The notes under the pieces are model-generated. The model saw only the letters and a list, made by a program, of their open reading frames with translations. It ran no database searches and was not told the origin of the DNA. A DNA stretch of 64,000 nt. Source: Atriophallophorus winterbourni. Lineage: Eukaryota; Platyhelminthes; Trematoda; Plagiorchiida; Microphallidae. How positions within the stretch are numbered: position 1 is the stretch's first letter; the number at the start of each line of letters is the position of its first letter. Positions 1 through 12,300 of this stretch are shown one piece after another. The DNA is taken from assembly GCA_013407085.1 (NCBI GenBank), contig JACCGJ010000688.1, positions 107,110-171,109 on the forward strand. The letters are read 5' to 3'. The translations under genes were made by a program, and so were the position numbers.

Positions 1-149
1 GTTGAAGGATTTCCTAAATTCGCCCACAGTACCTCATGAGCGTCTTGCAAGAAGATAGTGGTACTGTAAAAAGGCTTTCTTATCCTTCATGAAGTCGATT
101 TCCTTTTTGCGACATTTATCTTCATAATCACGCTCTAGTAAGTATTGTT

Positions 150-1035
150 TATATAAAATGTGAAATGCACATCTGAAGCCATACGTAGAATCTTGAAGCA
201 GGCGGCCATACGCGTAACTTGTAAGAAAGGGAAAACTATCCGTTCGGTTCTGATGCACTTCAAGGATAAGACACCTTTATCTAGCGTTACGAACAGCATC
301 TACATAATCAACTGTAAGGACTGTTCGGGTGCTTACATAAGGCAGACTTCCAGGGAAATTCACACTAGAATCGAAGAACACCGAAAGCGTGTTCGGAGAC
401 AGCCCCGGGATGCAAGGGAATATCAATTCCTTATTCGTGATTCCGCCTTGGCGGAGCACGTTTTAGATACGGGCCACAGCGTCGATCTAGACAATGTGGC
501 AATATTGAGACGCGGTATTAAACCGTATAGCGAACGCTTACATGAGGAGCCGGTCGAAATTGCCAATGCAGGTCGACTGGCGGTCAATAAGGCGGATGGG
601 TCAGAAATCTCCACAATCTGGCGTTCGGCACTGATGCGAAGGTAAATAGTTGTCATTCACCTTATACCTACTAGTTAATTAAATTTTGTTTTTAAAAGTG
701 GTTTATCCCTATCCCCGTTAGTGATGTACTTTTACGCACGTGGGCCGCTGTGTCAACTGACCTTGACCGTGTTCACTTGTATTAGATTGATGTGGATATA
801 CACTAGTAGACATATCGACCACTGATCCTGGTCATTCCCACTAGACGTGACACACTATAGACGTACTATAGGCTGTTTAGCGGTAAGGTCAAATCAGTTG
901 TGGTGGGTTGACTGCTACTTGATCATGTTGCCTGTCCTGACTATCACCCTTGGTCTGACAAAGCTTCTATGTGAGAAGTGAAACGTTACCCAAAAACTTC
1001 TCTAACCTGAACGCACTCAAATTACTTTGCATTGC
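150..1035 (+). mobile_element. Penelope-like element, 3' portion (copy 1)
   Basis: This is the 3' part of a Penelope-like retroelement: a GIY-YIG endonuclease reading frame followed by about 380 bp of 3' sequence. The 3' part recurs at 9373-9893 and, inverted, at 15311-15700 and 44396-45150, which defines the family. The distal segment has the shared tip that ends near GCATTGC. The reverse transcriptase that should precede the endonuclease is absent, and bases 1-150 do not match the other copies. Unlike copies 2 and 3, this copy has no inverted terminal repeat on its 5' side and lacks their three shared stop codons, so it is probably closer to the autonomous ancestor. Confidence 0.75.
160..645 (+). 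pseudogene. PLE GIY-YIG endonuclease domain (fragment)
   Basis: An open frame of 161 codons ends at the stop at 643-645; the upstream border is arbitrary because no ATG start fits. It matches the C-terminal linker and GIY-YIG domain of Penelope-like elements. A KDKTP segment precedes the motif. The CKDC pair follows a degenerate GIY (SIY), then YIR stands in place of YIG, then the HTRIEEH helix. In PLEs this domain nicks target DNA for reverse transcription. The glycine of YIG is replaced by Arg, whereas copies 2 and 3 keep YIG, so this copy is probably inactive although its frame is unbroken. Domain identity is established-family knowledge; inactivity is inference. Confidence 0.8.
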
Positions 1036-1039
1036 TTGG

Positions 1040-1900
1040 CTTAAATTTGTATTTTATTTAGTGTTGCAATTTTCGAAAAGCATCGCAAACAGTTCACCAT
1101 TAAAGCCGTATCAAACAGGCTGTTTTAAAAATCTTGTTACCTGAAGCTATCATTTTCTTAACTAATCACAGATGGTTAAAAATATTTTGATATTTTTCCG
1201 ATCTGCAGGGAAACTTCGTGGTTATACATGAAAGATTCAAGATCTTGAATCTTAAGATGTGTATAGCAAGATCAGGCTGGTAAGCATTACGGGAATTAAG
1301 AATTAATCCGTGATACCGTATGCGCCTAACGCGTAATGCCGTGCACTCCTCATTTAGAATGTTTAGCTTCCGATATAATTATTTATAATGGGGTTAGAAC
1401 GAATTCAATTATCGGAATTTGGGTATGCATGTCTCCTTGATTTAGACTAAATAAAAAACAGATTAGAATGGAGACTTCATTGATTATATAACCATAGTAC
1501 TTGATGAAAACGCATCCCATGGGCTAAAGTCAAATATCAGCATGTTGTCATAGTGGAATACTTACTTATATTGTACTGCTTTAGCGTATCCAAAGTAAAC
1601 GCATCCAGTTTAAGTGTTTCGAAAGAAACAACAGCTGTGGGGAAAATAAATTAAGCGACAATGCCTAAATCGAGACGTTCCAGGAAGAGTTAAATTAACA
1701 GTATAAACAAGATAAATTTGCTGAAGTAAACAGAACATGTTAGGCACTGAGTATCTCAGTGTAAACATTAAAAGTTGAGATCGATTAACGTATTTGATTT
1801 TATGGTACCTAATCCACAGGAAAAAGAAACTGTGTACAAGTAAATTCAAGGACAGTTCACCGGTTTGTATACCCGTGTATGAATGGATTTACTTACTCCG
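1040..1900. other. AT-rich stretch, no gene seen
   Basis: No coding frame, splice-flanked exon or recognised repeat could be supported. The short frames here lack family motifs. Confidence 0.4.
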
Positions 1901-1904
1901 TTTT

Positions 1905-2450
1905 TCGTTGGTTTTCTTTGGTCCATGTCGACTATGGATGTACATCGCAAATGCACAATGGTTCCATTCATTACAGCATTTCACGTGATTATTCACTCTG
2001 GTTTGGGAGATACAATCTTTCTCGAAGTGTCACAACGATTGAAATTAATCGGTTTCTTCGGGGCGTTTGCACGCGCTCAGCGGATGAAATTAGCACCTGC
2101 TCTTTCTCAGCTTCAAACTGTGCCAACAAAGTGAGCGGTCAAACAAATCAGTACCGCAAGTGCTGCATGTCCAAATATCGATTTCGTGATCGCAGCTCTC
2201 GATAGAGAAGATGTTTTGTAAAACGTTCTTTACCAATTTCTCAGTCAACATAGGCGGCGCTGTCGCAGTGGAGCGAACATGCTCGATGTGCCATCGTTAA
2301 AGAGCCCTACTGTGTTTGTTACTTTCAATTCACACTGTTTAAGATGCAACGAATGTTCGGTAAATGGAGAGCATTCACGTCTGTTCGTACTTTGCGTGAA
2401 TTGTCCAGGCATTTTTGCGCCGTGCTCAACAATTCGAATAAATGCGATCG
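1905..2450 (-). mobile_element. Decayed zinc-finger-tailed LINE, 3' end
   Basis: On the minus strand this matches, with many substitutions, the clean copy at 49588-50330. Shared landmarks are the 3' terminal stretch around GTCGACTATGGATGTACATC (1926-1945), the GGCGGCGCTG tract near 2251 and the GCATTCACGTC region near 2370. All reading frames are broken. It is an old insertion downstream of the last recognised exon of the minus-strand gene. Confidence 0.55.
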
Positions 2451-2459
2451 CTAAAGTTG

Positions 2460-3320
2460 ACGAGACAATTCAAGCCAGAGTGTAAACTTATATCGTGAAA
2501 TCCCGATGGCAGCTTATAAGACCGGACAAGTTTTAAACCCCTTCGATGTTAACGTAGTCGAACCAATAGAATAAATAAAAGCAATCAATAAAATCATCAT
2601 ATAATGACACAAGCTCTTCTCAGTAATTTTCTTGAAGCAATCCATGCGCGAAGATTATGTGTGTCTGATTTTACTTAGCGAAAGGCACGCTGATATTCGG
2701 AGTAAATTCCTTTCAAAATTAAAGATTCAATTTATTATTGTATACACATTTGTAAAACTTTGGTAAACAATTTGCGGACGAAAATTAGATGAAAGATTTC
2801 TTGGTAACTGTTGTAATCACCGCTAAAAACCTCGTAGCTAAATAGCGAAATGATTTTCGCAGCCTGTACCTCTGGTGCGCCATACTCATTCAAATATCAC
2901 CGAAGAAGTTATCATCAAGTGGTTAATCATGTCTTCCAGTCATCTAATTGTGCAGCATCCATCTATGATCAATAAAAATAATCATAACCAGTTTCGATTC
3001 CCCATATTGACAATCTTTTATTTGTAATCGATTGCACAGTGTACTCCTGAGGCATAACGCGGAAATGTTCGTTTTGTAAGATGATTGGAAACATGATACT
3101 GCGAGATATTCGAACATTTCTATTGATTACCATAGAAGCCGATTAATTGGCCAAATCAGAAAACCAGTTACTTCGAATCGGGTTACTTCTAATTGCTTGC
3201 GTGTCCCCAACATGGCATTACCAAACTAGCAACTGCGAGAAACGAGTTAGTCCATATTGTGGAATTTTCACGGAATTAAAGCAAGCCACACGTAGTGTAT
3301 CACTGGCACTTACTAACGTA
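2460..3320. other. Non-coding stretch, no feature recognised
   Basis: AT-rich sequence downstream of the last exon found for the minus-strand gene. It may contain that gene's terminal exon or 3' UTR, but I could not fix an acceptor and stop. Confidence 0.3.
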
Positions 3321-3326
3321 ACTTAC

Positions 3327-6300
3327 AACAATCACTCTCGGTAACGTGTGCGTTGAAGTGATCAGCCTGTTCCGGTGAATTGCCAGGGCCTTCCTCGACC
3401 CTTGATGTAGCATCCGCGGTGATGGGTTTCGATAGACTGGATAAGGAGACATTCAAAGTGTTATTGGTCATTCATGAAGAACAAATCAACACCGAGGACG
3501 AATAGAGAAGGCTAATGGTTAACACGGAATAGGTCTTATCTCATACATCAAGGTCAGTCACTTGATTTTTATGCCCTCACATATAATTGTGACACGAGAA
3601 ATAATTTACAGCAAAGATTAAATAACAACCTTAATATCACAAGAGCCGAGTGTTGATTCAATGATTTCAGTGTGTAATATGTCGACTACTCCTCTCACAT
3701 GATGATCAGTAAGGAAAACAAAGCAGCCCCCAGCTAGAATCATGCCCTACTCCGGGATCCACAGTAACAAACCGCTTTCTTTCAATTCTTTCAACATCCG
3801 GTTATCTAAAGCATTTGGTCGTAAAGCCTCTATGAAATCTTTACGTCATTGGAAGGATGAAAGAGCCACATTCCTGCATAAAAACTATTGTATTACCAAG
3901 GTTATACTTGAATGCCACTGTTGCACAGGGTTCGTACAACGAACCACGATGTTCAAACACAGAATCACATAGTGATTCGTGGTCAAGCACTCAAGGCGCT
4001 TATGGATGACCAAAGTGATGTGTTGATCTGCCAAAAACCGGTAGTGGAGTGTAATTTCGGGGGATGTGAGCAACACATCATTACCAGTTTTCCTATTTTA
4101 TGATAGAACGGATGCATTTATTATTATTATTTTACATGAAATAGGCATTATAAGATCGTACCATAATCCTGTGTTGTTGTAAGGTGTACGGTTTAATCGT
4201 TGAATACACGTTATTACAACGAATCAAATCAACGAAAACGTCCCACTATTAATACATTAGCATCCGGTGATAAACAAGATTAACCCTGGAACTTGAAATG
4301 TCAGAAGCAATAACAGAACTTAAATATGAAACAAAATATTCATTTGCATGCTTTTCCGTCATTCACACCCCACGACCGGTTTCGTGCTGTTTGCACTCAT
4401 CAGGTAGGGACAGTAAGATCAGGATCCGCATGCGCTTGAAACAGTGGAAGAATGGTAAACAAGGAGCGCTGTATGCCACTGTTGGATAAGGCTGGTACGA
4501 CCAACCTGTTCAAAGCATGTGTCNNNNNNNNNNNNNNNNNNNNTTGTTTGGTACATTTATTAATAAGTTAAAAATGGTTTCATCTGATCAAGCATGTTTT
4601 CCGAAAAGTGATTCTCCCATTATTTTTTCATAAGTGAAGATCAGTCTGCATGGACGTGTTTCAATCAGTACACACACTCGAGACTATCACAGGATCGCAA
4701 AATAATAATTTTTTGAATTACATTTCTCTAACGAAGCTAAACTTCGAAGCCACTGTTTTATAGGGTTCATAATACGAACCATTGGGCAGACCGCACCTGC
4801 GGTACAAAGACGTTTGCAAAAGAGATATGAAAGCTCTTGGCATCGACCAGGCGAGTTGGGAAGAACTTGCTCTTGACCGCTCACATTGGAGGCATTGTGT
4901 AAAGCAAGCTGGGGAGGAGCAGATACAGCTCCTGACTGCTGAACGCAGATCATGCCGCCAGCGTGCAACTGATGCAATACAACCGAGATCTGACTTTCGT
5001 TGCCAGCGCTGCGGAGAGATTGTTCCTCCCGAATCGGACTGTTTAGTCATTCCAAAAGCTGCAGAACATGAACATTCATGCGATTGTGATGTACATCCAT
5101 AGTCGACATCGACCGAAGGAGGCCAACAATACGAACCACGGTATTCGAACAAAGGATTACATAGTGCTTCGCGGTCAAGCGCTGATGGTATTTATGGTTG
5201 GCAAATGTAATGTGTTGCTCAAATAACCGGCACAATGTGATTTTGTTTTCGAACGTAGTGGTGTATTGTAGGAACTTTATCAAACAGTAGCTTCAGAGTC
5301 TAAAATTACCTCCCTGAACCAAGTCTCACTGTCTCCACCGGATGACGGCAAACCGCAAAAACCCTAATGATGCCTGTACGCGCGGAACATATGAGCAACA
5401 AGGGAAGGAGCTATCGTTGAAAATCTGAAGTAAAGTTGTGTACGACTTGTAAATATCTGGCTGAATCATAAAATGTTGTGTTCAGAATGTATCATTAATC
5501 GAGCGTCATTTTCTCATTCGCCTTATAGTATATTTGGTAAAAGAAAGCTAAACATTATCTGCTAATTTTCTGCATAATATGTTACGAAATGGTAAACAAT
5601 GTTTCACAAGTGCAAGTTCGATCATTTCTCAATAAGTCCTTCACTTTTTCTTCCGAAGCTTCCTTTCCAAACTTTTCATTTGCAATAATCGATTGAGCGC
5701 TTTGTAAACAAGTAAATGTTGAACTTTATCTAATTAGACCCGATTGACTCGAATCGAAAGCAAACTAGAAATCTCTGTGCAAAACAACCATAAATTACTC
5801 AAATCTGAATCACACTGGTTTATTGACCAGTTTTAAATTCGATATTATACGAGTCTTGGTCAAACAGTCACTCGAAAACAACAGACACCTAAAGGTGAGT
5901 GAAATGACTGAATTATGGGAAATATCAACTGAATACACGTTGAGTAGTGAGTCACCTATTCAAAAGAATATCAGAGATATTAAGACTCCTTGAAATCTCA
6001 TGTGCGCAAAGTTTGGGAACTCTGGAGACCATAGCCCTGCAACAGTGACCGACTGTCGAGCAAGATACGAAAAAGCAATTTCTGCAAAATGTAGCTAGAC
6101 AAAGAGAACAAGCGTTATAAAATCCCAGCTTTCACGTCACGTTTGTTAATCCAACTAAAAATTTTAACCTGACTTTTCGTACCCTCGGTAACACACAATT
6201 CGCGTAAAACATTTCAAATTCCTCCAAAATTCTCACGAGCTTGAAACAAAGACACCTAAAATGCATTGAAAATTCGGCTCACAATTTTGTACAGGCGGAA

Positions 6301-9300
6301 GCCCGATATGTCGGTCCAGGCGCTCGATTTGAACTGGCAGTTGGAAAGGGGCTAAGGTTCTTTGGTTGTGATACACGGATAAACTGAAAAGTAAAATGAA
6401 GTTAAAAAACGGTAAGTATTTTAAGGAAGCTGCCATGGGTTTTAAACATCGAAGGAATTCTCGTGGTCAGTCCGGGGAAAACTATTGCAAACAGAACAAT
6501 ATATAAACAAGGTTGTACTTGTATGCCAACTGTTATATAGGTTTCGTACAACGAACCAAGATGTTGAGACACAGAATCACAAAGTGATTCTTGGTCAAGC
6601 ACTCGAGGCGCTTATGGATGACCAAAGTAATGTGTTGCTCACCAAGTAAGGGCTGGATGTGAGCACAAATACTTAGAAAACAATATATATATAATATATA
6701 TCTATTAATATATTAATAATATTGATAAGTTGGACCATATCCAAAAACCACGTTGATTACTATGTTTTCTGTGTGCAAACGTTGGTAGCGAAATGTTAAG
6801 AGTTGTGGGTGTAATGTAACAAAAATCGTGTGTATCGATCGCCCCTTAAAATGTGATGATTCAGGGTGACCTATTTCTGGCAGCCGCAATAATATATACG
6901 GCGTCTCACTCTCTACTGAACCTATTAAAAATTAGTTCCAATCTGGCGACACGCAGTCATCATCTCACCCCTCAAATACCACATTCCCGATTAAACAGTC
7001 ACCGGTTCTTTCATTCAGTCAGTGTGTATTTTCTCCGGAACAGTTTACCGTTAGAAATTGTATCGTCACCGAAAGAAATGATTTTCCAAGAAAAGTTACA
7101 AACCTTTATGTTTAGTAACACTGTATTAGCCCCAACGAACTGGGAACCATCAGTGCTTCAGTTATACACGCACTTTAAAGAAACGAATTAACCCAAACTT
7201 ATTTGGCGCTTCTATGTCACCGTTTAACTTGTTCTTTCACATGAGCCAAAACACCTACAAATGGGGTTAAACACATGATTATGAACGAAAACCCATATTT
7301 CCATTACACACACCCCACGACCGGTATCAGTGCTGTTTTCCCTCATCAGATAGGAATAGTACAATCAGGAGCACCTCAACATGTGTTTGGGCACACGTGA
7401 TAGGACAGGTTGTTCGTGCCAATCATATACAACAATGGCTGACAAGTGCAGTTTGTTTAAAAGATAACAAGGTTTTCAGTGAGCTGGTCAGCAGTGTGTT
7501 TCAGTCGTTCTGCAATAGAAATCAATCGCCTTTCCCAATTAATCTTTTCAATATTTTGTTATCAGCGAAGAAAACCAAATCGCATACATTTCGGTCAGTC
7601 AGATCGTTCATGTCGATCAAAGTTTCAAAGTGATTCAAAGTTGTAATGGTCTAAAAAGCATTTACCTTAACAATAACCATAGGATGGAGTTATGAGTTAT
7701 ATACAATAAAAAAGAAGAAGAACAGGGAAACTCATGCAGTGTAAATCGTATCAAAATTTGGGTTTTCTCTCAAGTATTTGTCCAAATTAGCTTTAAAAAT
7801 ATCCAGGTTGGCTGAGTGTGTAACCGGGGCAACGATCCTTACGAAACAACGCTAGAGATCGCGGAGTTGCCTGAATTGACGAATGAAAGAATGCTTTAGA
7901 CTTCCATTTGTTCTAAAAATATAAAATATAATACTGATCAAGCATGTCACCGGAGTCTTGCGAATCCTGATCCTACTGTCCCCACCTGATGATAGCAAAT
8001 AGCACGATCCCGGTCATGTGGTGTGTGATGAAAATGTTTGCAAATAAGGAGGCTTATTTCCTCCTGACCGTCGCTCAAAGTTAAGAAAAATAGTAGATGA
8101 TTGGAATGTGGGCACCACAATATATATTAGAAGACTTTTGCCTTTTACAGATTCTACGGATAGCGGATAAAGAGTGATTAATTCACCCCAATTATCCGTA
8201 GCATTTGCTGTAAAAAAACAGACCGAAAAATTTGTCAGGAAGAGCTGAGATATCTGTTGATGAGAAAATGGACATGCGGCTCACCCGATCATGATCTGGC
8301 AAATGAGGATGGATCGGTTGCTGTTCCTGGGATAGTTGGCGGTTCAGACCGGCCGAAGTTTTGGTACAGATATGTAGTGTTTTGATGAATCGTGGCGCAG
8401 AAGCGCCGGAATTTCGTTCCGGTGAAGAGGTGGAAACTGCGTACGAGACGAAAAACAATGAATATGTTTGTATTAGAAAGTTGAACATGGAAGAAATACA
8501 AATGAAGTGTGAGTAAAATGAACGATGAATCGAGTCCAGCACCAGACGGTTGTGAAACTGACACCATTGAAAAGCTAAATGAGAATGGAGTCAAAAGTGA
8601 ACTTATTTGAAATGAATGAAATGACAATGATCGAATATACACAAATTTTTAGAGAGAGGATATGTAAACAAAGCTTTGGTGGGCAATCGATTGGAATATG
8701 TTTGGGATCGATCGTGTATTCATAATGCAAAGAAATTTGAGTGTAATCGGTTAGAGCAGCTTTTGGGTAACGTTTCACGTCTGACACAGGTTATCCAAAA
8801 AGTTTTGTAAAACGCCAATTGATGAAGGTAAAATATCCGTCCGAAAAATCGGAGAAAAAATGGCGAGATACAGTTTGTATATCGTATGGAAAATGCACAT
8901 CTGAAGCTATACGTAGAATCGTGAACCAGGCGGCTATACGCGTAACTAATTAGAAAGGGAAAACTATCCGTTCGGTTCAGATGCGCCTCAAGGATAAGAC
9001 ACCTTAATCTAGCGTTACGAATAGCATCTGCAGAATCAACTGTAAGGATTATTCGGGTGTTTACATAGGGTAGACTTCCATGGAAATTCTCACTAGAATC
9101 AAAGAAATTCGAAAGCTTGTCCGGAGACAGCCCCGGGATGCGAGGGAATATCAATCCCTTATTTGTGATTCCGCCTTGCCGGACCACGTTTTAGATACGG
9201 GCCACAGCGTCGATCTAGAAAATGTGGCAATATTGAGACGCGGTATTAAACCGTATAGCGAACGCCTACATGCGGAGGCGGTCGAAATTGCCAAGGCAGG

Positions 9301-12300
9301 TCGACTGGCGGTCAATAAGGTGAATGGAGCAGAAATCTCCGCAATCTGGCGCTCGGCACTGATGCGAAGGTAAATAGCTTTTATTCACCTTATACCTCCA
9401 AGTTAATTAGATTTTTGTTTTTCTTCAAAAATAACTTAACGCTATCCCCGTTAACAATCGATGGGAATATGTTTGGGACCGATCGTGTATTCATAATGCA
9501 AAGAAATTTGAATGCAATCGGTTATAGCGTTATCCACGTTAGTTATGTATTTTACGCATTGTGGGCCGCTGTGTCAACTGACCTTGACCGTGTTCACTTG
9601 TATTAGATTGACGTGGATACACACTAAGAGGAAAATCGACCACTGATCCCACGAGACGTGACACCGCGTAGGCGTACTGTAGGCTGTTTAGCGGTAAGGT
9701 AAAATAAGTGGTGGTGGGTTGACTACTCATCACAGACAGCATTACACCGGTAGCGCGTACCGAATTCTTAACTACTAATTAAACATGTTCCCTGTCCTGA
9801 CTATCACCCTTGGTCTGACGAAGCTTCTGTGTCAGAAGTGAAACGTTACCCAAAAACTTCTCTAACCGATTGCACTCAAATTTCTTTGCATTGCAAATCT
9901 TTGGTGCTTTCCCCCGATTGATGGGGAGAATTATCGATCGCTAATCATACAGTGCAATAATCGCGAAACATTAATAAGATAGCGAGCTTCAAACACCGAT
10001 TCAGTGTCACTATAAATATAAAAATGTTATAGCTGAATAAGCTGGTCGCAAAAGTTGAATGTTACGTGAATGAAAATGTTGAGATACAAATATCACAGCA
10101 AGTGGAATATTCCAATGAAAACACGGTTCGTGTAAAGAAGGACATCTAATATCACGTCTCCTTCAAACTTTCAGTGTCTCACTGAAACCTTTCAGAAGGC
10201 GTTTATGATTTTTAAGTGCAAGGGGCTGACCAATGCAAGAATTGATTGTTTTTATTGAATCGATTGTAAGTATATACCGATTAATGTATGCATGAATCTG
10301 TGTGTTTTATATTCTGCTGAAAATTTTTAATTTTAATTCAGGCGATACGCATATATGCACTGTTGTTTTCATAGCATGCTTTTATGTATGTATGTATGTA
10401 TGTATGTATGTATGTATGTATGTATGTATGTATGTATGTATGTACGTTTTGTGCTATTTTCTGTCTAGTATGTAAGCATCCATCAAAGATTGTTCGAAAT
10501 CTTAAAGTTTGAATACTAATAAACCATTTTAGTACATTCGTACAAGGTTAATTTCAATGCAAACGCTAAATATGTAATTCGAATAATTGCATTGTATTCA
10601 TTGACAAAACTGATAAACTCAAAGAATTTATCGAAAAATATGAAGTGATCGAAATTTAATAAATACCGACTTACCAGGACTATTTAGGTTTAAGCCTATC
10701 GCAGAATCTGCATCAGGGCCATTGCTGGTGGGCAGAGCTGCAAACGATTGATTGCTCGGTGATTTTGCAACGGAATTCACATTGTGCTGTGTCTGCGGAA
10801 TTATAAGTATTTTGATGAACTAAAAATAACAAACGATGCATAATTGCGAGTGGTTTCGATCGTCCTTGAAACTTTTTGGATAAATTTCTTAATCCGGGTG
10901 AGGTACCACTCATATATTTATCTAGTGTGACAAATTAACCGCATAGAATCTATCAATGTGGTTGTGCTACTTAACACACAGATCTAATAGCATGTGAAGA
11001 CAAAAAGGGAAATGTTTCCAAAAAAAAAAAAACTATTGGAAATCCACAGTGATGCGCGTTGCTCCACATTACCGCGAAAAATTTCGAGTTTATTTAAAAA
11101 AACCGCAAACAAATATGTACAATTACACGTAGAAAGAAAAAATATCGCAAGAAGAAGAAAAACTGTTTACACATGTATCAACGAGGAAAATTCGGACGGT
11201 AATTGTTTACAAGAAGCAGTTAGTCAGTTCCTGTTCGCAAAGGTATCGTTTTAAGCAAATGGGGATAAATGACCTCGGATATGATCACGCGCCTGGAGTG
11301 ACCGATGGGCTGAGCACTTTAGTGCTCAGTTTAGCCAGCCACCTCCTCCGACCTCGCCGCCTGAGACACCGATTTGCACGCCTTGGCCCGTTTCCTTAGC
11401 CGCTCCTGATCTCCAGGAGGTGAGAGAGGTAATTCGAGCACTGAAGCGCCACAAGTCACCTGGTCCTGACGACCTCCACCCGATTTTGTTTAAGGAGGGA
11501 GGTGATCTTGTGGCAGCGGAGTTACGTGATTTGTTTACCAAAGTATGGGCTGAGGAGCGGGTCCCGGCGTCATGGGGTGAATCGACGGTTATCCCAATCT
11601 TTAAGAAGGGCGCACGGAATCTGTGTTCCAATCATCGTGGGATATCCCTGACTCCTGTCGCGTCTAAACTCCTGGTTTCCATCATCCTTCGTCGGCTATC
11701 GCCCATTCGGGAGTTACGTTGCCGTGAGGAACAGGCTGGATTCCGCCCGGGGCGAGGATGCGTGGATCAGCTTTTTGTCCTGCGACAGTTATTAGAGCAC
11801 AGACACCTGTACCGGCGACCAACCATCGTAGCTTTTCTGGACATCCGGGCCGCGTTCGACTCGGTGGACAGAACTACTCTTTGGAACTGCTTGCTTAGGA
11901 GTGGCATCCCTCCTAAGTATGTCGCCATCTTGAAGGAGCTCTATTCTCATTCTTCAGGGAGGGTCAGGGTCTACGGCAGCCTATCGCCGGCGTTCCCCAC
12001 AACCAGTGGCGTGCGCCAGGGCTGTCCGCTGTCCCCATTCTTGTTCAACTTTGCGATCGAGGATGTCCTCCAGAATGCTCTCCGTAGCTTCACTGAGGGT
12101 GGGATCGAGCTACTTCCAGGTAACCGTGTCACTGACCTTGATTATGCCGATGACATTGCTTTGCTTGGTGATGATCCGGTGTTCCTACAGAATGCCCTGA
12201 ACCAGCTAGCATTGGAGGCGTCTAGGTACGGATTGCACTTAGCTCCAACTAAGTGTAAGGTTCTTCTTCAAGATTGGGAGGGGTTGCAGCCCACTCTGAC

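Larger units (their letters stand above)
8685..9893 (+). mobile_element. Penelope-like element with inverted ends (copy 2)
   Basis: A GIY-YIG fragment is bracketed by an inverted repeat: 8724-8789 is the reverse complement of 9827-9892 with few mismatches. From left to right it has the inverted tip, about 75 bp of linker, the broken endonuclease frame, 3' sequence interrupted by a 75-bp nested tip copy, and the 3' tip. It lies in the intron between exons 10792-10675 and 8436-8285 of the minus-strand gene, in the opposite orientation. The RT domain is absent, as in copy 3. Confidence 0.8.

Noticed and set aside
8720..9187. 155-codon minus-strand frame over PLE copy 2 (and the similar plus frame at 15800-16264)
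   Set aside because: Antisense shadow of the GIY-YIG frame; it recurs only because the underlying repeat recurs.
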